Source of the DNA: Polyangiaceae bacterium | Lineage (GTDB): Bacteria > Myxococcota_A > Polyangia > Polyangiales > Polyangiaceae | DNA length: 45,796 bases | NCBI GenBank assembly: GCA_022842465.1 | Contig: JALHPN010000047.1 | Span: 1-45,796, forward strand | Reading direction: 5' to 3' | Shown here: one piece after another, positions 7,968-18,300 of the stretch | How positions within the stretch are numbered: the first letter of the stretch is position 1 | Layout: the number at the start of each line of letters is the position of its first letter | Translations under genes and position numbers: made by a program | The notes under the pieces: model-generated | The model's input: the letters and a program-made list of their open reading frames with translations, nothing else | Told to the model about the DNA's origin: nothing | Databases searched by the model: none

Positions 7968-9008
7968 GTGACCGGCGCGCCCTTCCGCGACCTCGTGCGC
8001 TCCACGGTCCGGGGGCTGCTCGCGCCGCGCCGGGCGATCCCCATCTCCCTCGTGGTCGTCCCGCTGACGATCATCCAGGACGCCTACAGCCGCGACGCCT
8101 TCGCGGTTCCGCTCGCGCTCCTCATGTGCGGGAGCTTCCTCCTCGTCGGGCCGCTCCTCTGGCGGTACCTCTTCCCCAGCGACGCGAAGGGTCAGTCGCT
8201 CGTCCGCGCCTTCGTCTACGGCGTCGTCGGCGCGACCGTGGTGCTCTTCGTCGGCCGCGTGCTCCCGTCGATGGTCGGCGCGCGGCCGACGTTCCTCACC
8301 TCGACGCCGAGCCTCGGCGTGTCGGTCGCGCTCTTCTGGGTCGGAGGCTGGGGGCTCGCGCGCGACATCGAGCTCGAGGAGCGGCTCGCTCGCGAGCACG
8401 CGCGCAACGAGGCCCTGTCCAGGGAGGCCGATCACGCGCAGCTCCTCGCTCTCCGGAGCCACCTCGATCCGCATTTCCTCTTCAACACCCTCAACGCGAT
8501 CGCGGAGTGGTGCCGGGAGGACGGCCTCGTCGCCGAGAAGGCGATCCTGCAGCTCTCCGCGATGCTCCGCGCGATGATGACCGGCATCCAGACGACGACA
8601 TGGCCGCTCGCCCGCGAGATCGAGCTCGTCGACGCCCTCTTCGCGCTCCACGCGGTCCGCGATCCGACGCTCTTCACGGTCCGCCGCGAGATCCCCGATC
8701 CGATCCCTGCGCTCGACGTCCCGCCGATGCTCCTCCTCCCCGTCGCGGAGAACGCGATGAAGCACGGCCCGCTCACCGGCCGTCGCGGCGAGGTCCTCTT
8801 CGCCGTCCGTCGCGAGGCCGATCGCCTCGTCGTCGTGCTCGAGAACCCCGGAGCGTTCAACGGGCCTCGCGACGGCGGCAGCGGCTTGCCCATCGTCAGG
8901 AAGCGCCTCGCGCTCACGTACGGCGACGCCGCCACCTTCACGATGGAGACGACCGGCGGCGACCGCACGCGCTCCACGGTCGTCGTCCCCGCGCGCGGGA
9001 TCCTCTAG
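7968..9008 (+). CDS. LytS-family sensor histidine kinase
   Basis: A 346-residue histidine kinase. The first ~130 residues hold four hydrophobic membrane segments with short loops and no clear extracellular sensor domain. A short coiled coil (~132-158) leads into the His_kinase (LytS-type) H-box SHLDPHFLFNTLNA with phospho-acceptor His169. The ATP-binding domain follows, with MLLLPVAENAMKHG as N-box and GGSGLPIVRKRL as G-box. It should autophosphorylate and pass phosphate to the LytTR regulator 16 bases downstream. Such pairs often sense membrane or cell-wall state or small peptides; the signal here is unknown. The GTG start follows a candidate leaderless promoter. Confidence 0.9.
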   Translation: MTGAPFRDLVRSTVRGLLAPRRAIPISLVVVPLTIIQDAYSRDAFAVPLALLMCGSFLLVGPLLWRYLFPSDAKGQSLVRAFVYGVVGATVVLFVGRVLPSMVGARPTFLTSTPSLGVSVALFWVGGWGLARDIELEERLAREHARNEALSREADHAQLLALRSHLDPHFLFNTLNAIAEWCREDGLVAEKAILQLSAMLRAMMTGIQTTTWPLAREIELVDALFALHAVRDPTLFTVRREIPDPIPALDVPPMLLLPVAENAMKHGPLTGRRGEVLFAVRREADRLVVVLENPGAFNGPRDGGSGLPIVRKRLALTYGDAATFTMETTGGDRTRSTVVVPARGIL

Positions 9009-9024
9009 GCTGGGCACAGACGAC

Positions 9025-9765
9025 ATGGCTTCCATCCCGCTCCGCCTCCTCGTGTGCGACGACGAGCTCATGGCGCGAAGGCGCGTCCACCGGCTCGCGA
9101 GCGAGCAGGAGGGCGTCGAGACGGTCTTCGAATGCGAGAGCGGCGCCGAGGTGCTCGCGACGCTCGCGCGGGAGGACGTCGACGTCGCCATCCTCGACGT
9201 GAACATGCCTGAGATGACAGGGATCGAGACCGTGCTCGCGATGCCGGAGGACCGCCCCTACGTGGTCTTCCTCACTGCGCACGCCGAGCACGCCGTCGCC
9301 GCGTTCGACGTGGGCGCCGTCGACTACCTCATGAAGCCGGTCGACGAGGCGCGGCTCGCGAAGGCCCTCGCCCGCGCGCGGCAGTTCCTCGACGGCGCGG
9401 CCGTCTCCGAGGCGAGCCCGCAGGCGCAGGCGAAGCTCGGGAAGCTCGCGATCGCGACGACCAGCGGGGCGGCGCTCGTGAGCCCGCGCGACATCACGCA
9501 TGCGACCTTCGACGGCGCCCTGGTCACGGTGCACACCTCCACACGCGCGATCCTCACGGACGACACGCTCCAGGACCTCGAGGCGAAGCTGCCAGCGGGG
9601 CCGTTCGAGCGCGTGCACCGGCGCGCGATCCTGAACCTCGAGCACGTGGATCGCCTCGAGTCGGTCGATTCCGGCGGCTACGTCGCCCTCCTCACGACGG
9701 GCAAGCGGGTCGACGTCTCGCGGCAGAGCGCGCGAAGGCTGCGAAGGCGCCTCGGGTTGCGATAG
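9025..9765 (+). CDS. LytTR-family response regulator
   Basis: A 246-residue regulator. The receiver domain (~6-120) shows the acidic pair CDDE (11-14), phospho-acceptor Asp58 in AILDVNMPEM, Thr in FLTAHAE and Lys in LMKPVDEA. The C-terminal ~100 residues are a LytTR DNA-binding domain ending with the typical FERVHRRAILNLEHVDRLE and DVSRQSARRLRRRL. It is the partner of the preceding histidine kinase and lies in the same transcription unit. LytTR proteins bind direct repeats upstream of targets; I did not find such repeats convincingly in this window. Confidence 0.92.
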   Translation: MASIPLRLLVCDDELMARRRVHRLASEQEGVETVFECESGAEVLATLAREDVDVAILDVNMPEMTGIETVLAMPEDRPYVVFLTAHAEHAVAAFDVGAVDYLMKPVDEARLAKALARARQFLDGAAVSEASPQAQAKLGKLAIATTSGAALVSPRDITHATFDGALVTVHTSTRAILTDDTLQDLEAKLPAGPFERVHRRAILNLEHVDRLESVDSGGYVALLTTGKRVDVSRQSARRLRRRLGLR

Positions 9766-9781
9766 GCTCGGAGCGAGAGGC

Positions 9782-10555
9782 GTGAGCGACGACACGAACA
9801 GACGCGACGCGCGCTCGCCCGGCGAGGACGAGGCGTTCTGGGAGGACGAGGGAGGGGATCGGACGATCACGTCCCCCTTCGAGCCTCCCTCCCACCTCGA
9901 GCAGCCCGGCACGATGCCGCTCGCCTTCGGCGTGCTCGGCAGCGATCTCCCTCCCGCTCTGCCGTCCGCCGCACCCGAGCCCGCACCCGCACCCGCGCTC
10001 CCGGACCCTCCGCATCACATCGTCGTGGGGTCGGACGGCGTCGGCGACGAGGCCACGCTCGCCGTCTCCGCGCCGGACATCGGCACCAGCCAGATCGCCG
10101 CCGCCCTGGCCGCCACCCTCGGCGGCGCGCCGCTCCCGCAGCCGGAGGTCTGGTCTCCTCCGCCCAGCCTCGGGCCGCTGTCCCGTCCGCACGGTCCGCA
10201 CGGCACAAGCCCCGTCGCCATGACCCTCGCGGGGCCGGCGTCCTCGCCGATGCAGCCGGGTGTGCAGGCCTATCCTTCGTCGGGCGCGATGCCCGCTCTC
10301 CCGCCGGCGAACCCTGCGTCTGCCGGCATGGCCGCGCGCCCGCCGTACCCGTCCTCCGGCGTGAATCCCGCGGCCCCGTGGCCTGCGCCCGCCACCTATG
10401 CGGCGCCTGTCGTCCCCGTGCCCGGCCAGGCCCTCCGCCCCCAGCCGCCCGCGGGCCCTGGCCGCACGAGCTTCGTCCTCCTTGCGGTCTTCGGCGTCGT
10501 CTGTCTCACGATCTTCGTGGTCGGTGTCGTCCTCTTCCTCCGAACGAATTCCTGA
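9782..10555 (+). CDS. Proline-rich tail-anchored membrane protein
   Basis: A 257-residue protein. The N-terminus is acidic (SPGEDEAFWEDEGGDRTIT), the middle is a low-complexity Pro/Ala/Ser stretch (~45-225), and the C-terminus is a single membrane helix (~229-251, FVLLAVFGVVCLTIFVVGVV) followed by FLRTNS. No domain is recognised. It starts with GTG just after the LytTR gene and precedes a Ser/Thr kinase that also ends in a proline-rich linker and a C-terminal helix. This suggests that the two may act at the inner membrane together, or that this protein is a substrate. The acidic N-terminus has Ser and Thr residues that a kinase could modify; that is inference. Confidence 0.75.
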   Translation: MSDDTNRRDARSPGEDEAFWEDEGGDRTITSPFEPPSHLEQPGTMPLAFGVLGSDLPPALPSAAPEPAPAPALPDPPHHIVVGSDGVGDEATLAVSAPDIGTSQIAAALAATLGGAPLPQPEVWSPPPSLGPLSRPHGPHGTSPVAMTLAGPASSPMQPGVQAYPSSGAMPALPPANPASAGMAARPPYPSSGVNPAAPWPAPATYAAPVVPVPGQALRPQPPAGPGRTSFVLLAVFGVVCLTIFVVGVVLFLRTNS

Positions 10556-10622
10556 GCGGGCTCGACGTCTGGTACGTTGAGCGGAATCAGGAGTCAGCGG
10601 AATTTCGTGATGGTGATCGTCC

Positions 10623-12230
10623 ATGGTTGAGGACGGGTCCTCCCACCGTTCGCGTTGGGTCGGCCGCGTCCTCCGCGAGAGGTGGCGGATCGACGCGCGG
10701 CTCGCGCGTGGCGGCGTCGGTACCGTGTTCGCCGCGACGCACAAGAACAACGGCAACCGCGTCGCGATCAAGCTGCTCCACCCCGAGTTCTCGCGCGACG
10801 AGGACACGCGCGGCCGCTTCCTCCAGGAGGGGTACGCCGCCAATCAGGTGAACCACCCCGGCGTCGTCCGCATCCTCGACGACGACACGACGGAGGAGGG
10901 CCTCGCGTTCCTCGTCATGGAGCTCCTCGAGGGCGAGCTCCTCGAGCGTCGTCGCGTTCGGCTCGGGGGGCGGCTCCCGCTCCGCGAGGTCTACGAGATC
11001 GCCGATCAGCTCCTCGACGTCCTCGCCGCCGCGCACGAGAAGGGCATCGTTCATCGCGACATCAAGCCCGACAACCTCTTCCTCACGACCGAAGGGCGCC
11101 TGAAGGTGCTCGACTTCGGCTTCGCGCAGATGAAGACGGGCTTCCGCACGGAGCAGACGGCGACGGGCTTCCTCCTCGGGACGCCGGGCTTCATGTCCCC
11201 CGAGCAGGCCGTCGGAGCGCGCGGTCAGATCGACGCGAAGACGGACATCTGGGCCGTCGGCGCGACCCTCTTCACGCTCCTCTCGGGCGCGCCCGTGCAC
11301 GCAGGAGAGAGCGCCGCGGAGATGCTCGTCGCGGCCGCGAACTATCCGGCGCGGTCGCTCGCGACGGTCGCGCCGGGGCTCAGCCCGAAGCTCGTGCAGA
11401 TCGTCGACCGCGCGCTCGCCTTCGACAAGCGAACGCGATGGCCGAGCGCGCGGGCGATGAAGACCGCGCTCCTCGACGTCCCGGGGCGCATGGGCGAGCC
11501 GCCCGTCAGCGGCGAGCCCACCGAGCACGTTCCGAGCTCGGACGGTCGCACGCTCTTCGAGGCGCCGATCGAAGTCGAAGAGCTCGACGCGGCCGAGCTC
11601 GAGGACGCGAAGCCGTCCGCGCCCGACCAGCGCACGATGGTCGCGACGGCCCACTTCGACCCTGCGCTCCTCCACGGCGTGCCGTCGCCGATCAGCTCGG
11701 CCCCGCCGCGGCCCCCCAGCCACCACCCTGCCGACGACGAGCGCGCGACGATGGCGCGCTCGACGCCGTTCGGCTCGATGAAGCCGTTGGGGGCGATCGG
11801 AGGTTCGGGGGCGCCCTTCGGCGCGCCGCATGGTCTTCCTCAGCTCGACGACACGCCGGAGGAGCCGCCGTCGGCCGGCGGGAGCACGATGATCATGGAC
11901 AACGGCCCCGCGCTCCAGGCCGCGGGGATGCCCGCGCCGCGCCCCGCTGCGGGGCTCCCTCCGCCTCCGATCTCGAGCGCGCCGGGGACCCAGCCGTTCG
12001 GCCAGGGGCAGCGGCGCCCGAGCATGCCCTCGGCTCATGCGTTCCCGCCGGGGGACCCTCGCCTCATGCCCCGGCAGAGCGACGACATGATGTTCGTCGC
12101 GGGGCCGGCGCGCCCGCCTCCCCAGGACGTCGCGGGCAGCCGTCGGGTCCTCATCTACGTCGGGGTGGCGGTGTTCTCGATGATCGTCGTGATCCTGACG
12201 GGGCTGCTCATCCTCCTCGCGACGGACTGA
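10623..12230 (+). CDS. Membrane-anchored Ser/Thr protein kinase
   Basis: A 535-residue Hanks-type kinase. The catalytic domain spans ~20-285: Gly-rich loop ARGGVGTVF, ATP-binding Lys50 in VAIKLL, the catalytic loop HRDIKPDN (144-151), DFG at 164-166, and GTPGFMSPEQA as the P+1/APE region. Residues ~290-500 are a Pro/Ala/Gly-rich disordered linker, and a C-terminal helix (~508-531) anchors the protein with the kinase in the cytoplasm and almost no external sensor. The start at 10623 is ATG; other nearby starts are out of frame. Such kinases are expanded in myxobacteria. All catalytic residues are present, so it should be active. Confidence 0.92.
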   Translation: MVEDGSSHRSRWVGRVLRERWRIDARLARGGVGTVFAATHKNNGNRVAIKLLHPEFSRDEDTRGRFLQEGYAANQVNHPGVVRILDDDTTEEGLAFLVMELLEGELLERRRVRLGGRLPLREVYEIADQLLDVLAAAHEKGIVHRDIKPDNLFLTTEGRLKVLDFGFAQMKTGFRTEQTATGFLLGTPGFMSPEQAVGARGQIDAKTDIWAVGATLFTLLSGAPVHAGESAAEMLVAAANYPARSLATVAPGLSPKLVQIVDRALAFDKRTRWPSARAMKTALLDVPGRMGEPPVSGEPTEHVPSSDGRTLFEAPIEVEELDAAELEDAKPSAPDQRTMVATAHFDPALLHGVPSPISSAPPRPPSHHPADDERATMARSTPFGSMKPLGAIGGSGAPFGAPHGLPQLDDTPEEPPSAGGSTMIMDNGPALQAAGMPAPRPAAGLPPPPISSAPGTQPFGQGQRRPSMPSAHAFPPGDPRLMPRQSDDMMFVAGPARPPPQDVAGSRRVLIYVGVAVFSMIVVILTGLLILLATD

Positions 12231-12325
12231 CGCGTCGCGACGGGTCAGATCTTCCGGCGTCCTCGCACGTAGCGGTCGTCTGCCGTGTAAGCTCGGCGCG
12301 CCTTCCGCACGCTCTCGAGGACACC

Positions 12326-15300
12326 ATGCGTCGATTTCCCGCTTTCTTCGTGCTCGTCATGATCGCGTTCGTCGCGGCCGGTTGCCCCGGGGCGAAGCCG
12401 CCGGCCACGTCGAAGGTTCCCGCGACGGGGCCGAACGAGCCGCTCGCCATCCGCCTCTCCAAGTCCGGGCTCGGCTTCCGGCTCTCGAACGCGGACGCCG
12501 AGGCGGACGACCCGCCCCCGCGCAACGTGGCGCCGGCGACCGCGCTCGCCGCGGCCGATGCGAAGAAGATCGCCTCCCGCATGCCGGCGATCGCGAGGGA
12601 GGCGGAGGACGTCAAGGCGTTCGCGATGCGCGAGAAGTCCCTGCCTGCGCCGCGCGCCGGCAAGACGGTCTCCGAGGCGTTCCCTCCGCCCGCGTCGGTG
12701 CCCCCCGCGACGACCACGAGCCCGGGACCGCTCACCGTCGAACGTCACGCGCCGGAGGGGCCCGTCGAGCTCGCGCCGCACCTCTCGATCACCTTCAGCC
12801 AGCCGATGGTGCCGGTCGGATCGATCGCCGACCTCACCGCGGACAAGCCGCCCGTGACGCTCACGCCGCAGCCTCCGGGGAAGTGGCGCTGGCTCGGCAC
12901 GCGGACGGTGCTGTTCCAGCCCGAAAAGCGGTTCCCGATGGCGACGGAGTACGTCGTCGACGTGCCACAGGGCACGCGGTCGATGGCCGGAGGCGTGCTC
13001 GCGAAGGCCGAGCACTTCACGTTCACGACGCCGCCGCCCAAGGTGAAGACGGCATTGCCGCGGGGTTCGTCCGTCCCGCTCGAGCCGACCATCTTCGTCG
13101 AGCTCGATCAGGCGATCGACCAGGAGAAGATGCTCGCGAGCCTCGAGCTCGGCTCCGGCTCGCAGGCGGTAGGCCTTCGCCTCGCGACGGCGGACGAGAT
13201 CGAAGGTGACGACGCGGTCCGTCGCGCCTCCCAGCAGGCGGAGAAGGGCCGCTGGCTCGCCGTACGCCCGACGAGGAAGCTCGCGAACGCCCAGTCGTAC
13301 GTCGTGAAGCTGAAGGCCGGTGCGCCGAGCGCCGAGGGGCCGCGGAGGACGACGTCCGATCAGACGAACCACTCCTTCGTCACGTTCGGACCGCTGAAGG
13401 TGAACGAGCGTCACTGCGCCTGGTACTGGAACTCGAACGAGTGCAAGCCGCTCGACGACATCCACATCTCGTTCTCGAATCCGATCGACCCGTCGAAGTT
13501 CGACAAGAAGCTCGTCACGATCTCGCCCGAGGTCCCTGGCCTCAAGGTCGAGGCGGGAGGCAGCAGCCTTCGGATCGCAGGTCGCACGAAGGGGCAGACC
13601 CACTACACGATCACGATCGGCGGGGCGCTCACCGACACCCACGGCCAGACGCTCGGGAAGGACGCCACCGTCGAGGTCGACGTCGGCCGCGCCGACCCGG
13701 TCCTCTTCGGCGCGGAGCACCCGATGGTGGTGCTCGACCCGTCAGCGCCGCGCGCGTTCGACGTCTACTCCGTGAACGAGCCCGGTCTGCGCGCGCGCGT
13801 CTACGCCGTCGAGCCGCGCGACTGGCCGAAGTTCCAGGCCTACACGCGGGAGTGGGAGCGCCCCCGCAAGGTCGCGCCGCCCGGCCGGCTCGTCTACGAG
13901 CGCGTGCTGTCGCCGAAGAAGGCGCCCGACGAGCTCGTCTCGACCGCGGTCGACCTCGCTCCGGCGCTGGCGAAGGGCACCCAGGCCGTCGTGCTCGTCG
14001 AGCCGACGCGCGCGCTCCCGAAGGACTGGTCGCGCGCGGAGACGGCGGTCTGGGTCCAGGCGACGGAGCTGGGGGTGCAGGCCTTCGTCGAGAGCGATCA
14101 GCTCACGGGATGGGTGACGCGCCTCTCGAACGGCGCGCCGATGCCCGGCGTCGAGCTCTCGGTCCTCGACGGCGCGGGGCCGGTGAAGACGGACTCGGGC
14201 GGCCTCGGGCGCATCATGCTCGGCGACAAGGGCGCGCTCCTCGTCGCGAAGAGCGGGAAGGACCTCGCGATCCTCCCGCACGGCGACTCGTGGTCGTCGG
14301 ACGTCTTCGTCCAGCGCTTCGTCGGCGACTCGATGCGCTTCTTCGTCTACGACGACCGCGGCATGTACAAGCCGGGCGAAGACGTCCGGATCAAGGGCTG
14401 GGCGCGGCGGATGGGCGGGAGCCGCGGCGGTGACGTCGACGCCGTCCAGGGCCTCGTGGGGCAGACCTTGACCTACCGCGTCCGCGACGGTCGCTACGCC
14501 GAGATCGGCAAGGGCGAGATGAAGGTGGACGAGTCGGGCGGCTTCGACGCCCAGTTCAAGCTCCCCGCCAACGCCAACCTCGGGGAGGGCCACGTCGAGA
14601 TCACGACGAGCGGGGCGAGAGGCGTCGTCGCGACGACCCACCAGCACACGTTCGCGATCCAGGAGTTCCGGCGCCCCGAGTTCGAGGTGTCCGCGCGCAC
14701 GTCCGAGGGGCCGCACCTCGTCGGCAAGCACGCGATCGCGACCGTCACCGCCTCGTACTACGCGGGCGGCGGGCTTCCTTCGGCGCCCGTCACGTGGCGC
14801 GTCGGGCAGGAGACCGTCCCGTACCAGCCGCCGAACCGGAGCGATTTCCATTTCGGCCCCGCGCCCGAGCCGTTCGGGTTCTGGTGGCAGCCGCCGGCGC
14901 GACCGTCGAAGAAGCCCACGAGCGAGACGTGGACGGCACAGACGGACGGCGCGGGCGCTCATCGTCTCCGTCTCGACTTCGACGCCGTCGACCCGCCGTT
15001 CCCGATGAAGCTCGATCTCACCGCCGAGGTCGTCGACGTCAACCGGCAGCAGTGGGCCGCGAATTCGAGCTTCCTCGTGCACCCCGGCGACCGCACCGTC
15101 GGCCTCAAGCTCGCGAAGGGGCTCGTGAGATCGGGCGAGAACGTCGACGTCGACATCATCGTCACCGACATCGACGGCAAGGCCGTCGGCGGTCACAAGG
15201 TCGCGACGAAGCTCGTTCGGCTCGACAGCGAGCGGAAGGGCAACGTCTGGGAGGAGACGGAGACCGTGATCGCGACGTGCGACGCCGAGTCGATCGCGAC

Positions 15301-18300
15301 GGGGCCGACGCCGACGACCCGCTGCGCGATGAAGTCGGGCGCGGGCGGAACGTACAAGGTCGTCGCGGTCGTGACCGACGACGCGGGCCGCAAGAGCCGC
15401 ACGGACGTCCGGGTGTGGGTCGTCGGCAACGAGCGCCCCAAGGATCGCGGGCTGCCGAAGTCCGTCGCGCAGGTGATCGCCGACAAGAAGGACTACGAGC
15501 CCGGCGCGATGGCGGAGCTCCTCGTCGTCTCGCCGTTCGCGCCCGCGGAAGGCGTCCTCACGCTCCGCCGTCAGGGCATCGTGCACGTCGAGCGCTTCTC
15601 GATGACGGGCACGACGCACGTCATGAAGGTGAAGCTCGAGGAGGCCATGGTCCCGAACGCCTTCGCCGAAGTGCACCTCGTCGGTGCGGCGGTCCGTGAC
15701 GACGCCTCCGGTGAGCCGGACCCGTCGCTCCCGAAGAGACCGGCGTACGCGTCCGGCCGAGCGCGCCTCGGCATCCTCCCGACGACCCGCAAGCTCGCCG
15801 TCACGGCGAAGGCGAAGGCTCAGGTCCTCGAGCCCGGAGCGACGACGGAGCTCGCGGTGGAGGTCAAGGACGCGAGCGGTCGCGGGGTGGGGGATGCGAC
15901 CGTCGCCGTCACGGTCGTCGACGAGGCCGTGCTCGCGCTGAGCGGCTACAAGACCCCCGATCCGCTCGCGCTCTTCTACACGGACCGGGGCGCCGACGTG
16001 TCGGACGTGGAGCTCCGCGCGCGCGTGCTCCTCGCCGACCCGGATCTCGCCGCGCTGAAGAGCCGGGGCTCGGGCGGCGTGGACAAGAGCCCGAAGACCC
16101 GGGCGTACGCGCTGGGCGCGATGGACGCCGCGGGCGCGGCGCCAGGAGCCGTGCCGGCGCCCGAGGCGCCTAGCCCTTCCGTCGTCGCGGCGAAGCCGAA
16201 GGCGGAGCTGTCGCGCGCCGAGGAGTCGAAGAAGGAGGCCCAGGGCACGGGCGCCGTCGTCGGCGACGTCAAGACGCCGATCGCCATGCGGACGAACTTC
16301 GACGCGCTCGCGCTCTTCGCGCCGCGGGTGAAGACCGACGGCGCAGGGCGCGCGACCGTGTCCTTGAAGCTCCCCGACAACCTCACGCGCTATCGCGTGA
16401 TGGCGGTCGCCGTGACGGGCGGGAGGCAGTTCGGGGCCGGCGAGTCGACGGTGACCGCCCGCCTGCCGGTGATGGCGCGCCTCTCTGCGCCACGCTTCCT
16501 GAACTTCGGCGACAAGTTCCAGCTCCCCGTCGTCGTGCAGAACCAGACCGACGCGCCCATCGACGTGGGCGTCGTCGTCCGGGCGACGAACGCGAGCCTC
16601 GCCGAGCCGGCCGCGAAGAAGATCCGCGTCGCGGCGAACGACCGCGTCGAGGTGCGCTTCGACGCGGCGGCGGACAAGGCGGGCAAGGCGCGCTTCCAGG
16701 TCGGCGTCGCGACGGGCTCGTTCGCCGACGCGAGTCAGGTCGAGGTCCCGGTCTACACCCCGGCCACGACGGAGGCCTTCGCGACGTACGGCGAGATCGA
16801 CGACGGCGCGCTCGCGCAGCCCGTGAAGCCGCCGCCGAACGTGTTCCCCCAGTTCGGTGGGCTCGAGATCACGACGAGCTCGACCCAGCTCCAGGCCCTC
16901 ACCGACGCCTTCCTCTACCTCGTGCGCTACCCGTACGAGTGCAACGAGCAGCTCTCCTCGCGCGTCGTCTCGATCGCGGCCTTGAAGGACGTGCTCACGG
17001 CGTTCAAGGCGGAGGGGATGCCGAAGCCCGACGAGCTCTCCGCGTTCGCGAAGGAGGACCTCGAGAAGCTGAAGCGCCGTCAGAAGCCCGACGGCGGCTG
17101 GGGCTTCTGGCAGGAGGCGTCCTGGCCGTACCTCTCCGTCCACGTGGCGCACGCGCTCGTGCGCGCGCGCGACAAGGGTTTCGTCGTCGACCCGCAGATG
17201 CTGCAGCGATCGCTCGCGTACCTACGCTCGATCGAGTCGAGGTATCCGGCGTGGTACTCGCCGGACACGCGCCGCGCGATCACGTCGTACGCGCTCTACG
17301 TGCGCAAGCGCATGAACGACGCCGACCCGGCCCGCGCGCGCAGGCTCCTCGCAGAGGCGGGGGGAGCGCCGAAGATGCCGATGGAGGCGCTCGGCTGGCT
17401 CTGGCCCACGATCTCGGCCGACAGGGCGAGCGCGGCGGAGAACGAGGCGATCCGTCGCCACGTCGCCAACCGCGCCGAAGAGACGGCGGGCGCCGCTCAC
17501 TTCACGAGCGGCTACAAGGACGGCGGGAGCGACTCGGGCTGGGTCCTCCTCCACTCCGATCGGCGCGCCGACGGCATCCTGCTCGAGGCCCTGATGCAGG
17601 ATCAGCCGCAGTCGACGCTGATCCCCAAGCTCGTACGGGGGCTCCTCGCCCATCGGAAGAAGGGGCGCTGGTCGAACACGCAGGAGAACGCGTTCGTGCT
17701 GCTCGCCCTCGACACGTACTTCGCGACCTACGAGAAGGCGACGCCCGATTTCGTCGCGCGCGCGTGGCTGGGTGATCGCTTCGCCGGTGAGCACACGTTC
17801 AAGGGCCGCACGACGGAGTACTCTTCGATCCAGATCCCGATGGCGTGGATGGCCGACGAGATGAAGGGCAAGACGCAGGATCTCGTCCTCGGGAAGACCG
17901 GGCCGGGCCGGCTCTACTACCGCGTCGGGATGCAGTACGCGCCCACGGATCTCAAGATGCCACCGGCGGATCAAGGCTTCGTCGTCTCGCGCGTCTACGA
18001 GGGCGTCGACAAGCCGGAGGACGTGCGCCGCGACGCGGACGGCACGTGGCGGATGAAGGCGGGGGCGCGGGTGCGAGCGCGCGTTTCGATGGTCGCGCCG
18101 GCGCGCCGCTACCACGTCGCGCTCGTCGACCCGATCCCGGCCGGGCTCGAGCCGATGAACCCGGGGCTCGCCGTGACCGGCGAGATCCCGAAGGACCCGA
18201 AGGCCGAGGCTCAGGGCGGCAAGTACGGCTTCTGGAACCGGACCTGGTACGAGCACCAGAACATGCGCGACGAGCGCGTCGAGGCCTTCGCGTCGCTCCT

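Noticed and set aside
10655..12325. N-terminal extension of the alpha-2-macroglobulin frame
   Set aside because: It overlaps the Ser/Thr kinase in another frame, and the lipoprotein signal at 12326 gives a clear true start.
13742..17152. Very long open frame (1136 codons) on the minus strand opposite the alpha-2-macroglobulin gene
   Set aside because: It is a GC-bias shadow: composition is Arg/Ala/Val/Asp repeat-like with no domain, and the plus strand has a clear protein with signal, motifs and thioester.
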